Source: Candidatus Saccharimonadota bacterium (GTDB taxonomy: Bacteria; Patescibacteriota; Saccharimonadia; Saccharimonadales; UBA10212). Taken from it: a stretch of 64,000 nucleotides of DNA. Positions 9,095 to 18,124 of the stretch are shown in pieces. Each line of letters opens with the position of its first letter. Positions within the stretch are counted from its first letter, which is position 1. The stretch lies in the NCBI GenBank assembly GCA_016176605.1, contig JACOWW010000002.1, positions 188,846 through 252,845 of the forward strand, written 5' to 3'. Position numbers and translations under genes: made by a program. The notes under the pieces are model-generated. The model did no database searches. It had not been told where the DNA came from and saw nothing but the letters and a program-made list of their open reading frames with translations.

Positions 9095-10513
9095 TTACTC
9101 CTCAAAATTTGATTCTTTGCCTTTTTGCCAAGGAGCGTTCTGCAAAAAAGGCGCGAAAAGATCATCGCCGCTTATCGGGATATAAAAATCAGCTAGTTCT
9201 TTTTGGCTCGGGTTGTGCGATTGAAACTGAACGAAAGGTAGGTTTTCAATTATGGCAATTGGTGTTTGCTCAATCCCTTCGCCCATTTGTAGCGCCGCAG
9301 CCGCAGCCAGACCTCCGGCAACACTTGATATACTGACTTTGAATGGTCGGTCAAAGAGGTCGGGTTTACCCCGGTAGTCGTTGGCAGCTAAAAAACCGCT
9401 GTGTGAAACTACTATACCAACTGTGCCATAACGCAGTGGCATGACGGAACTATCGGTTATGATGACGCCAACTTTTTTAAGTCTAAAGCGCTTAACTAAA
9501 TATTCACGAATTTCATTGGCCGATTTCTGAGGCTCCTTGGGCCATAGTATGTAGTTACCATTACCGTTTGATTCATCGATTCCGGCCATAGGGATCAGGG
9601 TATTTTTGGTAATCGAGAAACTGATGCCGTATTTACTAAGTGAGGCCGGTAGATAATGTTTGGACTGTGTTTTTATCAGTTCTTCTTTGTCAATGCTGCC
9701 AATCGGAACAACATTTCCTTCACAAATAGCAACTATTTTGGATGTAATGGCCACTACCGAGCCTTCCTTAAGTGCGGCAAGATATTTATCGAGCAGTTCA
9801 AAAATAGTTGGCCCACCAGCTACTATCTTGTCTGTTTTAACCGTTTTTATGATCATACGGTTTTTTTTGTCTCCCTTTAACCACCACACCCCTAGATAGA
9901 CTAACGGTGTCTCAACTACAGACAGTGTACAGCGGATTAGCCAGTAAGGGATGATCAGGCTGAACAAAAAGCTTAGATTTGCTCCTAAACTTTCGTGCAG
10001 TGCGTAAAAAGCCAAGAATATAAAGACTGTTGAATCGGCAAACTGGGAAATGAAATTAGAAACGTTATTACGCAGCCAAAGTGCTTTCTTGTGCATTTTC
10101 TCACGTAGTTTAGCAAAAACTGCTATGTCCAGTAGTTCGGACACTGCAAATGCCGTTAAGCTGGCAGCCGATATACGGGCTGTGGCACTAAATATCTTGT
10201 CATAAGCCGATTCGGTGCTAGCGAATCTGTGTGACGGTGGTAAGTTGGTTGCTAGTAGCGAGAATAAAAGCAGTAGGGTGATAACAATCAAGCCTGACCA
10301 TACCAGGCTACGAGCCCTTTGCTTACCGTGGACTTCAACCACAACATCAGTCAGTGTAAATAGTAAGGGCAAAACGAATATTGCCACGCTGGCATTTAAG
10401 TGCATCCAGCTGAAGTTTGTCAGCGGGAACGTTTTGGGGCCAAAAATCTCAGCGGTCATTACGCCGAAGATATAAAGTGCTACAACCAAATCGAACTTGC
10501 GGATTTTAAACAT
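9095..10513 (-). CDS. Fusion: queuosine precursor transporter (YhhQ/VUT family) + CofE-like gamma-glutamyl ligase
   Basis: N-terminal ~220 aa multi-TM with VVVEVHGKQRAR and NFISQFADSTVFIF; C-terminal VVAITSKIVAICEGNVV, AGIDESNGNGNYILWP, VGVIITDSSVMPLRYGTVGI typical of CofE. Confidence 0.75.
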   Translation of the reverse strand: MFKIRKFDLVVALYIFGVMTAEIFGPKTFPLTNFSWMHLNASVAIFVLPLLFTLTDVVVEVHGKQRARSLVWSGLIVITLLLLFSLLATNLPPSHRFASTESAYDKIFSATARISAASLTAFAVSELLDIAVFAKLREKMHKKALWLRNNVSNFISQFADSTVFIFLAFYALHESLGANLSFLFSLIIPYWLIRCTLSVVETPLVYLGVWWLKGDKKNRMIIKTVKTDKIVAGGPTIFELLDKYLAALKEGSVVAITSKIVAICEGNVVPIGSIDKEELIKTQSKHYLPASLSKYGISFSITKNTLIPMAGIDESNGNGNYILWPKEPQKSANEIREYLVKRFRLKKVGVIITDSSVMPLRYGTVGIVVSHSGFLAANDYRGKPDLFDRPFKVSISSVAGGLAAAAALQMGEGIEQTPIAIIENLPFVQFQSHNPSQKELADFYIPISGDDLFAPFLQNAPWQKGKESNFEE

Positions 10514-10524
10514 CTTAACCTCCT

Positions 10525-10573
10525 CGTTAGTTTTTTGGGAGGTAGTTTTAAACTAGCTCCCCACGTAGGGAGC
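10525..10573 (-). promoter_or_regulatory. Riboswitch-like 5' leader with mutually exclusive helices including a Shine-Dalgarno sequester
   Basis: Minus strand GCTCCCtacgtGGGGAGCtagtttaaaactaCCTCCCaaaaaactaacgaGGAGGttaagATG. Confidence 0.45.
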
Positions 10574-10640
10574 AAAAATCAGCAAAACCCAGACCAAGTT
10601 CGAACTCGTTTGTTGTTGAGCATAATTTTAGTATTATAGC

Positions 10641-11180
10641 CTATTTTAAGAATGGGAGGGCTTTGGCAAGTTTGGTTTTAGCCCACCAGGCATTCAAGCT
10701 CCAAGCTTGGTGGTCGCTTGTTAAGGCTACGCCGAAGAGAACGAGGGCGTAAATAATATGTTCATCAACGCCGGGAACGTTAGCTGGCCAAAGCAGCGCG
10801 CTCCATATAAGGAGTAACATAACAATCCCAACCAGTGACGCAAAACGTATCCAAGTACCTAGTAGTAAGCCCACACCTGCAACCAGCAGGCCGAGCATGA
10901 ATAACCAGTCAACCCAAGCCTGGCCAGCCAGGTTGTGGTAAAAGTCGGCAAAGGGGCCGGTTGCGGCGTTGCCCAAGAAACCCTTGGTCGGTGAGCCGCC
11001 ATTAATCCAGGCTGATGAACAACCAACATCTACCAAGCCGGTAGCCTTAGCTTTGCAGGTAGCAAACCCCAGCCCGAATAGTTTGTCTAAAAACGCCCAC
11101 AAAAAAACGTATCCCAGCGCTATCCGAAGCAGAGCCCAAGTGTACATGCTAGCGTCCGTGACATATTTTTTAATAGCCAT
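10641..11180 (-). CDS. DoxX/DoxD-like integral membrane protein
   Basis: Four-TM architecture with WALLRIALGYVFLWAFLDKLFG. Confidence 0.65.
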   Translation of the reverse strand: MAIKKYVTDASMYTWALLRIALGYVFLWAFLDKLFGLGFATCKAKATGLVDVGCSSAWINGGSPTKGFLGNAATGPFADFYHNLAGQAWVDWLFMLGLLVAGVGLLLGTWIRFASLVGIVMLLLIWSALLWPANVPGVDEHIIYALVLFGVALTSDHQAWSLNAWWAKTKLAKALPFLK

Positions 11181-11281
11181 ATAAATATCCTTTTTACATT
11201 AACTATTTTTAGATTACGCTTATTCTTATTTTCTGACAACAATTTTAATGCTGCCTGCGCTTTCACTGTTAATACATTTAA

Positions 11282-12409
11282 TTACTGGTTCAACTCATCA
11301 ATGGCTGTTTGGATTTGCAGGTAGTTTTCTATGCCGGCGGCTGGGATTAACGCCGATTGGCCATCGGGGGCATAGCTGGCTAGCAGATTTTTGCCATTAA
11401 TATTACGCAGTGAAACAGACTGCAGTTTATCGTCAGCAATTGAATTAAAAATCTGTAGCAATGAGCGCGCTTCGCCCAGCCTAACATCGGATTTTACATT
11501 TTTACCAACGGCCTGAAATATCTGGCCGTTCTTGAGGGGGTTGAGGATGAGAGTCCAGCTTAACTTACCTTTGATGGCAGTTAGAACTTGGCGCTGGTGC
11601 TGGGTACGGTCAAAGTCGGCTTGCGGGAAACCGTAGCTGCCATAGGCGTCGCCGCGGGCGCGCGTAAAGTTTAACGCTGTTTGGCCGTCCAATTTTTGCT
11701 GGCCATTGGCTAGCTTGAGCGGGCCGCCGTCGACCGGACTGATATTGGGGTCATAAAGCCCCCTAGGGTCCGGGCTTTTGACCTCGACATTTATCCCGCC
11801 CAAGGCATTAACGCTGTCACGCACGGCCGAGTAGTTAATCAACGCGTAATAATTTACCGGGGTTGCAAAATCTTGCTCAACTATTTGCTTCAGCAGCTCG
11901 ATGCCTCCGTCTTTGTAGACTTCGTTGATTTTGCCGTAACCAAAACCGGGAATTTTGACATAAAGGTCGCGCGGAATACTCAAAATATAGCCGCTATCAT
12001 TTCTGTTGTTCATTGAAAGCAGCATGATGGAATCCGTCAGGTCGGCGCCTGGGTGGCCGGGATCGTCAATCGAATAGCCGACCAGTAGTACATTGGTGCG
12101 GCCGTTTTGGCTGAGGGCTTCGCTGCCGCTAATAAGGCTGAAGAGATTGCCGGAACCAAAAATGCCGGCCGAGGCCCTGGAGATATTAATGGCGTCCCAA
12201 ACGCCAATGACTATGAAAAAGCTAAGTACGCTTAGCGACAACCAAATTAGGGCGCGCTTCCAAAGCGGTCGCTTTGTCTCGGGTGTTTCCGTACCTACGG
12301 GTCGTACCCGGGGCCAGGTACCATCCGGTACCCGGGGGTGGGGGGCGGGCAGTGTTTTATGAATATCGAACGCTCTTTTGCCGTGAGGTCTGTTACTGTC
12401 TTTTCTCAT
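11282..12409 (-). CDS. LytR-CpsA-Psr (LCP) family cell-wall ligase/transferase
   Basis: NVLLVGYSIDDPGHPGADLTDSIMLLSMN; ILSIPRDLYVKIPGFGYGKINEVY; NFTRARGDAYGSYGFPQADFDRTQHQRQVL. Confidence 0.9.
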   Translation of the reverse strand: MRKDSNRPHGKRAFDIHKTLPAPHPRVPDGTWPRVRPVGTETPETKRPLWKRALIWLSLSVLSFFIVIGVWDAINISRASAGIFGSGNLFSLISGSEALSQNGRTNVLLVGYSIDDPGHPGADLTDSIMLLSMNNRNDSGYILSIPRDLYVKIPGFGYGKINEVYKDGGIELLKQIVEQDFATPVNYYALINYSAVRDSVNALGGINVEVKSPDPRGLYDPNISPVDGGPLKLANGQQKLDGQTALNFTRARGDAYGSYGFPQADFDRTQHQRQVLTAIKGKLSWTLILNPLKNGQIFQAVGKNVKSDVRLGEARSLLQIFNSIADDKLQSVSLRNINGKNLLASYAPDGQSALIPAAGIENYLQIQTAIDELNQ

Positions 12410-12420
12410 GCCGGACTTTC

Positions 12421-13416
12421 TTAGCGGGCTAATGGTAAGCGGACAGTGAATGTCGAGCCTTTGCCTGGCGCCGAGCGAACATCTATTTGCCCTTTGTGTA
12501 ACTGCACTATTTTTTGGGCGATGGCCAATCCCAAGCCATGACCACCGGTTGTAGTTTTAGAACGAGCCTTATCGGCCCTATAAAAACGTTCAAAAATGTG
12601 CGGCAGATCCTGCTTGGCAATTCCTTGTCCGTGATCAGTGACGGTGATGTGCGCCTGCCTATCTTTGGTCTTCGCCGACAGCTTCACCTCACCGCCCTTG
12701 GGGCTATACTTGACGGCGTTATCAAGCAAAATACTTAACAAGTTAAGTATTTGTTGATGATTGCCGATTACCGTGATGTCTTTAGAGGAGTTTTTTATTA
12801 AAATCCGGCGTTCCCTAGCTCGTTTATTCACCTGCCCGATCGCATCGTTGGCTACATTCTTGAGCGACACTTGCTCGTTTGGTGTGTCTTTGCCTGCCGT
12901 AGCTAGCTCCAGCAAACCCTCGCTTAATGATTTTAATTTACCAACTTCTTCGAGGTTACTTTTTAGCAGGTTGATAGCCTCGGCCTGGCTAAGACCGGGG
13001 TTGCGCAGGGCTACTTCTATTTCGGTCTGCATGGCCGTCAGTGGCGTGCGTAGTTCGTGGCTGGCGTCACCGGTAAAGCGTTTTTGCAGCTCCAACGTTT
13101 CTTCTAAGGGTTTAAGCGTCCGCCGCGCCAAGAAATAACTGGCGCCGCCGCCCAGCAATAAAACGGCTCCGTTAAATAGTATTAAATTAGACCTTAAATG
13201 GTTTTTATCCTTTTGGGCTTGAGCGGCGCGCAGGCTGTTGATGCCGGGGTTATTGGGGCCAAATAGCAAGTTATAAAGGTCTGATGGGCGGCTGGCGCTG
13301 GCCTCCAGCTCCGAACTGGACAACCGATAAATTGCAAAAGAAAAGCCAATAGATAACGCCATTATGATGGTCAAATACCAGAGTGTCAATTTTAGCGCTG
13401 CTGACTTAAACATCAA
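12421..13416 (-). CDS. Sensor histidine kinase
   Basis: H-box FTGDASHELRTPLTAMQTEIE; N-box ILDNAVKYSP; G-boxes DHGQGIA, GGHGLGLAI. Confidence 0.93.
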   Translation of the reverse strand: MMFKSAALKLTLWYLTIIMALSIGFSFAIYRLSSSELEASASRPSDLYNLLFGPNNPGINSLRAAQAQKDKNHLRSNLILFNGAVLLLGGGASYFLARRTLKPLEETLELQKRFTGDASHELRTPLTAMQTEIEVALRNPGLSQAEAINLLKSNLEEVGKLKSLSEGLLELATAGKDTPNEQVSLKNVANDAIGQVNKRARERRILIKNSSKDITVIGNHQQILNLLSILLDNAVKYSPKGGEVKLSAKTKDRQAHITVTDHGQGIAKQDLPHIFERFYRADKARSKTTTGGHGLGLAIAQKIVQLHKGQIDVRSAPGKGSTFTVRLPLAR

Positions 13417-13501
13417 GCACCTCCGGTGCTATTAACCATTTTCCCTTTACCATTTACCATGCATTTACCATTAGCCATTAATCCTGCACCATGGATAACG
13501 G

Positions 13502-13556
13502 TAAACCCAGCACTTAGCTTAAGTATCTTAGAGGCTCGAGCTAAGTGCTGGGTAAA
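13502..13556. repeat. Inverted repeat in RR-HK intercistronic region
   Basis: ACCCAGCACTTAGCT ... AGCTAAGTGCTGGGT perfect 15-bp arms, flanked by outer word-repeat arms. Confidence 0.85.
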
Positions 13557-13609
13557 CGGATAATGTACGGTGAACGGTGAACGGTTAACGGTGAACGGAA
13601 ATGACGCAG

Positions 13610-14290
13610 TCATTTCTTGGCCTCTATCTTGTAGCCGAAACCGCGCAAGGTATGCAGTAGCGGCCGGCCTTTAAAGGGTTTGTCTATTTTGTTGCGTAAG
13701 TAGCCGATGTACACCTCTACCGTGTTGGGTAGAATGTCGGCGTCGAAGTTCCAGACATGGGCGATGATATTGTCTTTGGAGTGTACTTGCCCGGCATTAC
13801 GCATCAAATATTCCAACAAAGCAAATTCCTTGGAGCTTAGGGCGATGGTTTTACCAGCGCGGCTGATGTTGTAGTTGGTAGTATCGAGCGTTAAATCGCC
13901 GACCTTTAGCACGTTGCCTTTAGTTTCGCTGGGCCGGCGCAGCAGTGCCCGCACGCGGGCCAGTAACTCTTCGAAGCTAAAAGGCTTAATAAGATAATCG
14001 TCGGCGCCAGCGTTGAGCCCGGTGACACGGTCACGGATTTGATCCTTGGCGGTCAGCAGTAACACCGGCGTGTGGATTTTCTTTTCACGCAGTTTCTTTA
14101 CGATGTCTAGGCCCTCCATACTGCCCGGCAGCATACGGTCGATTATCATAACGTCGTATGGTTCGTTGAGAGCTGCGCCGTAGCCGTTGTCAGCGTCATA
14201 TTCGACGTCAACGGCGTATTTTTCCTGTTCTAACCCCTTTTTAATAGCCCCGGCAATTTTATGCTCGTCTTCAATAACTAATATTCTCAT
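13610..14290 (-). CDS. OmpR/PhoB-family response regulator
   Basis: MRILVIEDEHKIAGAIKKGL receiver, LLLTAKDQIRDRVTGLNAGADDYLIKPF, winged-helix C-terminus. Confidence 0.95.
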   Translation of the reverse strand: MRILVIEDEHKIAGAIKKGLEQEKYAVDVEYDADNGYGAALNEPYDVMIIDRMLPGSMEGLDIVKKLREKKIHTPVLLLTAKDQIRDRVTGLNAGADDYLIKPFSFEELLARVRALLRRPSETKGNVLKVGDLTLDTTNYNISRAGKTIALSSKEFALLEYLMRNAGQVHSKDNIIAHVWNFDADILPNTVEVYIGYLRNKIDKPFKGRPLLHTLRGFGYKIEAKK

Positions 14291-14506
14291 CCCGAGCCTC
14301 CTTCAGAGGCAATGGTCAATGAACAAGTGTCAAGTGTCAATGAATGCTCAATGCTTGAATGATTCAATACATTAATACATTGTTTATTACTGCATTTATT
14401 GAACATTGAGCATTGAGCATTGATCATTTGTTTCTATTGTAACCCTTAAACTGAGAATTTTCTGAGAGTTTTCGTTATTTCCCCTTGAGGTACAATATGG
14501 AGTGAA

Positions 14507-15454
14507 GTGAAACTTTCCAGAGAAAGAGTTGGGCAGGCTATCGGCGTAGCGGGGACGGCTGCCGGTCTTTTTGTATTTATTGCTAATCCGAGTTTTCCAA
14601 CTCCCGATAAGCTCGCTATATTTCTGTTTTTCTTCATGATGATATTTAAGCAGGCATTTTTTGTTTTGAAGCGTCTGCTGCCCTTCGTCGCTATACTTTT
14701 GGTTTATGATTCGTTCCGCGGAATTGCTGATAACTTGAATACTCATGTTAATTACACATTCATGATCGGGGCGGACCGGTTTTTATTTGGCGATCTGCCA
14801 ACTGCCACTTTGCAGAACTGGTTATGGGACGGTCGTGTCCAATGGTTTGACATCGCCCTTTATTTGCCTTATATGCTCCATTTTGTCTTGCCGGTCGGTA
14901 TGGCAATCGTGATCTGGGAAAACCGCCGCAAACACTATTGGAATTACGTAACGGCTTTCTCGATCGTATCTTTTGCGGCCTTTTTTACTTTTCTGCTCTT
15001 TCCGGCCGCGCCGCCCTGGCTGGCAGTCGAGAATGGCTATATAGAAGATATACGGCGGATTTCCAGTGATGTTTGGTTCAGCTTAGGAATTTCAGATTTC
15101 CCGTCGGTATATAACCAAATATCGCCTAATCCGGTGGCGGCCATGCCCTCGCTGCACGCCGCCTGGGCGATCCTTCTATACATATTCGTCCTTAAATTAT
15201 ATGGTCGCCGGTGGGGTCTTTTGGCTCTATCTTATCCGCTTGTCATCACCTTTGTCGTTGTCTACCAGGGTGAACACTATGTGATTGATGCCTTGGCCGG
15301 AATTATTTATGCCCTGGGAGCCTATTTTAGCGCGCCGTATTTGGTACGCTTCATTGAAAGAAAAATAGCGCCGCTGCTTCACCGCCACCATTACGCCAAG
15401 GCCCATGCCAAAAAACAGATGTCGTCCAAGCAAAAAACCGCTAAGTCGCTATAA
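14507..15454 (+). CDS. PAP2/inositol phosphorylceramide synthase-like membrane protein
   Basis: MPSLHAAWAIL and YQGEHYVIDALAGIIYALGAY phosphatase motifs; multiple TMs; GTG start. Confidence 0.8.
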   Translation: MKLSRERVGQAIGVAGTAAGLFVFIANPSFPTPDKLAIFLFFFMMIFKQAFFVLKRLLPFVAILLVYDSFRGIADNLNTHVNYTFMIGADRFLFGDLPTATLQNWLWDGRVQWFDIALYLPYMLHFVLPVGMAIVIWENRRKHYWNYVTAFSIVSFAAFFTFLLFPAAPPWLAVENGYIEDIRRISSDVWFSLGISDFPSVYNQISPNPVAAMPSLHAAWAILLYIFVLKLYGRRWGLLALSYPLVITFVVVYQGEHYVIDALAGIIYALGAYFSAPYLVRFIERKIAPLLHRHHYAKAHAKKQMSSKQKTAKSL

Positions 15455-15461
15455 TGAAACC

Positions 15462-16274
15462 ATGCATCTAGCATGGCATGTTACACGAAAAATTTTGCTG
15501 TTTGTTTTTTTAGCAATAGCGGTGGCAGTAATTGTTTGGTGGCGCAATGATCGCTCTGAATTCAATCAACAAACTTCCAGTTCCAGCCAATCGGCTATCC
15601 AGGTTAAAACTACTCCAACCCAGACCAGCTTTAGCAAAAAGCAATATTCGGTCAATGACCCTACCAGTATTTGGGCGGTGGTCAACAAGGGCCGCGTCCT
15701 GCCGAGTGATTACATTCCAGCCAATCTAACGTCACCTAGTATCGATTTAAGTGACTCTTCAGCGGCCGATAACATGCATTTGCAAGCCAGTGCTTCGGCC
15801 GCGCTAGAAAAACTGGTTACCGCGGCCAAGGCTGACGGGCTGAAGTTAATGCTGGTCAGCGGCTATCGTTCATACGCCACACAGAGCAGTGTTTATAGCG
15901 GCTACGTTTCATCCAGCGGCCAGGCTTTTGCCGATTCAACCAGCGCCCGGGCTGGCCACAGCGAACACCAAACCGGTTTGGCGGCAGATCTTGGCGCGCT
16001 CAACGGTCTTTGCCAATTGGAAAAATGTTTTGGCGACACACCCGAGGGTAAGTGGCTGGCCACTAATGCCTATAAATACGGCTTTATCATCCGCTACCAG
16101 AAGAACAAGACCGCTTTAACTGGTTATGATTACGAGCCCTGGCACCTCCGGTACGTCGGCGGCGAACTAGCGGCGGAAATTAACAAAACCGACCAAACAC
16201 TGGAACAATTCTTCGACCTTCCGTCATATACCGGTTACCCGGCTAACGGCTATCAGCTAAAGGCCGGAAATTAA
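15462..16274 (+). CDS. D-alanyl-D-alanine carboxypeptidase (VanY family), membrane anchored
   Basis: LMLVSGYRSYATQ, ARAGHSEHQTGLAADL, EPWHLRYVG; ATG at 15462 preferred over ORF-track start. Confidence 0.88.
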   Translation: MHLAWHVTRKILLFVFLAIAVAVIVWWRNDRSEFNQQTSSSSQSAIQVKTTPTQTSFSKKQYSVNDPTSIWAVVNKGRVLPSDYIPANLTSPSIDLSDSSAADNMHLQASASAALEKLVTAAKADGLKLMLVSGYRSYATQSSVYSGYVSSSGQAFADSTSARAGHSEHQTGLAADLGALNGLCQLEKCFGDTPEGKWLATNAYKYGFIIRYQKNKTALTGYDYEPWHLRYVGGELAAEINKTDQTLEQFFDLPSYTGYPANGYQLKAGN

Positions 16275-17185
16275 TCCGCCTGTGGCGGATTAATTTTGTG
16301 TCCGCCGAACTTAGCGCGCAGGGCCGCTAAAAGCTTAGTCGCAAAATTAATTTCGCCTGCTTGGCTGGCCAGCCTTACTTCAAACGAAGCTTGGATGGCT
16401 GGTAGAGGAATGCCGAGCTCCTTAGCAGTTTCCAGCGTCCAACGGGTTTCACCGCTTTCGGCAACCACGCCGTTAATGCCTTCTAGGTTAGGGTTTTGTG
16501 CTAGAGCTTGGCGGCTAAGTTCGTTCAGCCAAGACGTCACGACACTACCATGCTGCCAGACCTCGCCGGCGGCGGCCAGATCAAGGTTCTTGTAAGCTCC
16601 CTCTTTGAGCAGACGGTAGCCTTCGGCCAACGATTCCATCATGCCGTACTCAATGCTGTTATGGACCATCTTGACAAAGTGGCCGCTGCCGCTGACGCCA
16701 AAATAGCGGTAGGCGCCAGCTGGTTTGGCCAAGGTTTGGAAAATAGGCTCGATAGCCGCAAATGCCGCTTGATTGCCGCCGACCATCATTGAAAAACCAT
16801 TTTTTTGGCCCCATATCCCGCCGCTAGTTCCACAGTCAAGTAGAATCGAGCCTTTAGAAGCTACAAGCTCCGAGCGCTTTTTCGTTAATCTAAAATCAGA
16901 GTTTCCACCATCGATTAAGATGCTCCCCTTTGGTATCAGGCCGAGCCATTCGTCTAATTGGTCATCAACGACATTTGCCGGAACCATTAACCAAACAATC
17001 AATTTTTCATTAGCAAAAGCTTGAAGCACATCAGTCTTCTCATAGGCCGGTTTGGCGCCGAACTTTACGGCCTCGTCAATGGGCTCCTTGCTGCGGTTAT
17101 GGACAATAACCTCATGGCCGTCTTCGGTGAGTTTGCGGGCAATTTGCATACCCATGCGGCCCAACCCCGCAACTGCAATCCTCAC
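16271..17185 (-). CDS. gnd: 6-phosphogluconate dehydrogenase (decarboxylating, short form)
   Basis: MRIAVAGLGRMGMQIARKL; LIDGGNSDFR; DCGTSGGIWG; SGHFVKMVHNSIEYGMM. Confidence 0.9.
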   Translation of the reverse strand: MRIAVAGLGRMGMQIARKLTEDGHEVIVHNRSKEPIDEAVKFGAKPAYEKTDVLQAFANEKLIVWLMVPANVVDDQLDEWLGLIPKGSILIDGGNSDFRLTKKRSELVASKGSILLDCGTSGGIWGQKNGFSMMVGGNQAAFAAIEPIFQTLAKPAGAYRYFGVSGSGHFVKMVHNSIEYGMMESLAEGYRLLKEGAYKNLDLAAAGEVWQHGSVVTSWLNELSRQALAQNPNLEGINGVVAESGETRWTLETAKELGIPLPAIQASFEVRLASQAGEINFATKLLAALRAKFGGHKINPPQAD

Positions 17186-17199
17186 AGTTCGCCTCCTTG

Positions 17200-17288
17200 T
17201 GTCGGCTCAGAAACTAGAAAACAGGAATTAGGAACTAGTATTTCTACTTTTTGCTGATTGCTATTTGTTAATTGCTTGATGCGAAGCA
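17200..17288 (-). repeat. Intercistronic stop-to-SD hairpin module, copy A
   Basis: Minus strand TGA-TGCTTCGCATCAAGCAATTAACAAATAGCAATCAG...AATACTAGTTCCTAATTCCTGTTTTCTAGTTTCTGAGCC. Confidence 0.8.
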
Positions 17289-17969
17289 TCATATTTCGGC
17301 TCCTTTGTAATCATTATAGACTGTTAGTTTTCGGACTGTCTTAAGATATTGGGCTGGCTGCTGCTTTGGCGGAATTGATTTATCTAGCTCATCAAGTACT
17401 ACATGCTTTTCTTTGCCAATGGCATAGACCACAATTTCATCAAGCCTTTCGATGGCACTTGGAGCCAATGTTAAACGTACGTAATCATCCCACGCGTAGG
17501 CGCTAACCAGCTCCTGGCTGTAAGTAGCTGGGCTGTTTGGCTTAATGCCAAAGGTATGCCCGTCGGACCCAATACCGGTCAAAGCGACACGGTAATCTGC
17601 ATCATGCAGATCTTTTTCGATAGCCTGGGCGTAATCCTTAGCCGTTTGTTCCAAACTCTTGTTCTTAAGCACCGGCTGCAGTTTTGCGTCCTTAATCGCA
17701 AAGCCTGCGGCTTTTAGCTTCTGCCAGTTAGAACCGGGGTGGCCGGCCGGTCCGTAGCGCTCATCCGTCAAGCTAACGGTTAAATGCTCGATCGCCTCAA
17801 TATGTTCGGCGTCAAGCATTATTGATATATCAACCGCCACACCAATTGCTGACCCGCCAGGTACCAGCCAAAGGACTTTGTCCTTGTTGGCGAGATGTCG
17901 GCTGATTGCCAGTGCCAGGTGTGCCGCTACTGGTTTAGAGGACGCAGTTGTGAAAAATTCGATAGTCAT
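17289..17969 (-). CDS. pgl: 6-phosphogluconolactonase
   Basis: LWLVPGGSAIGVAV; LTDERYGPAGHPGSNW; LTGIGSDGHTFGIKP. Confidence 0.88.
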   Translation of the reverse strand: MTIEFFTTASSKPVAAHLALAISRHLANKDKVLWLVPGGSAIGVAVDISIMLDAEHIEAIEHLTVSLTDERYGPAGHPGSNWQKLKAAGFAIKDAKLQPVLKNKSLEQTAKDYAQAIEKDLHDADYRVALTGIGSDGHTFGIKPNSPATYSQELVSAYAWDDYVRLTLAPSAIERLDEIVVYAIGKEKHVVLDELDKSIPPKQQPAQYLKTVRKLTVYNDYKGAEI

Positions 17970-18124
17970 CTACGCCATAATATAGCAAAGTTATCGTAGT
18001 ACTTATTTGTGAACAGTTGAAAGCGCTTAAGCTAAAATATATTATTTACAAGCTGTCATACATATGTAACAATTAAAGCACCTATAAATAAGGGGCTATT
18101 TATCAAATAAGTAAGGGAGGAAAC

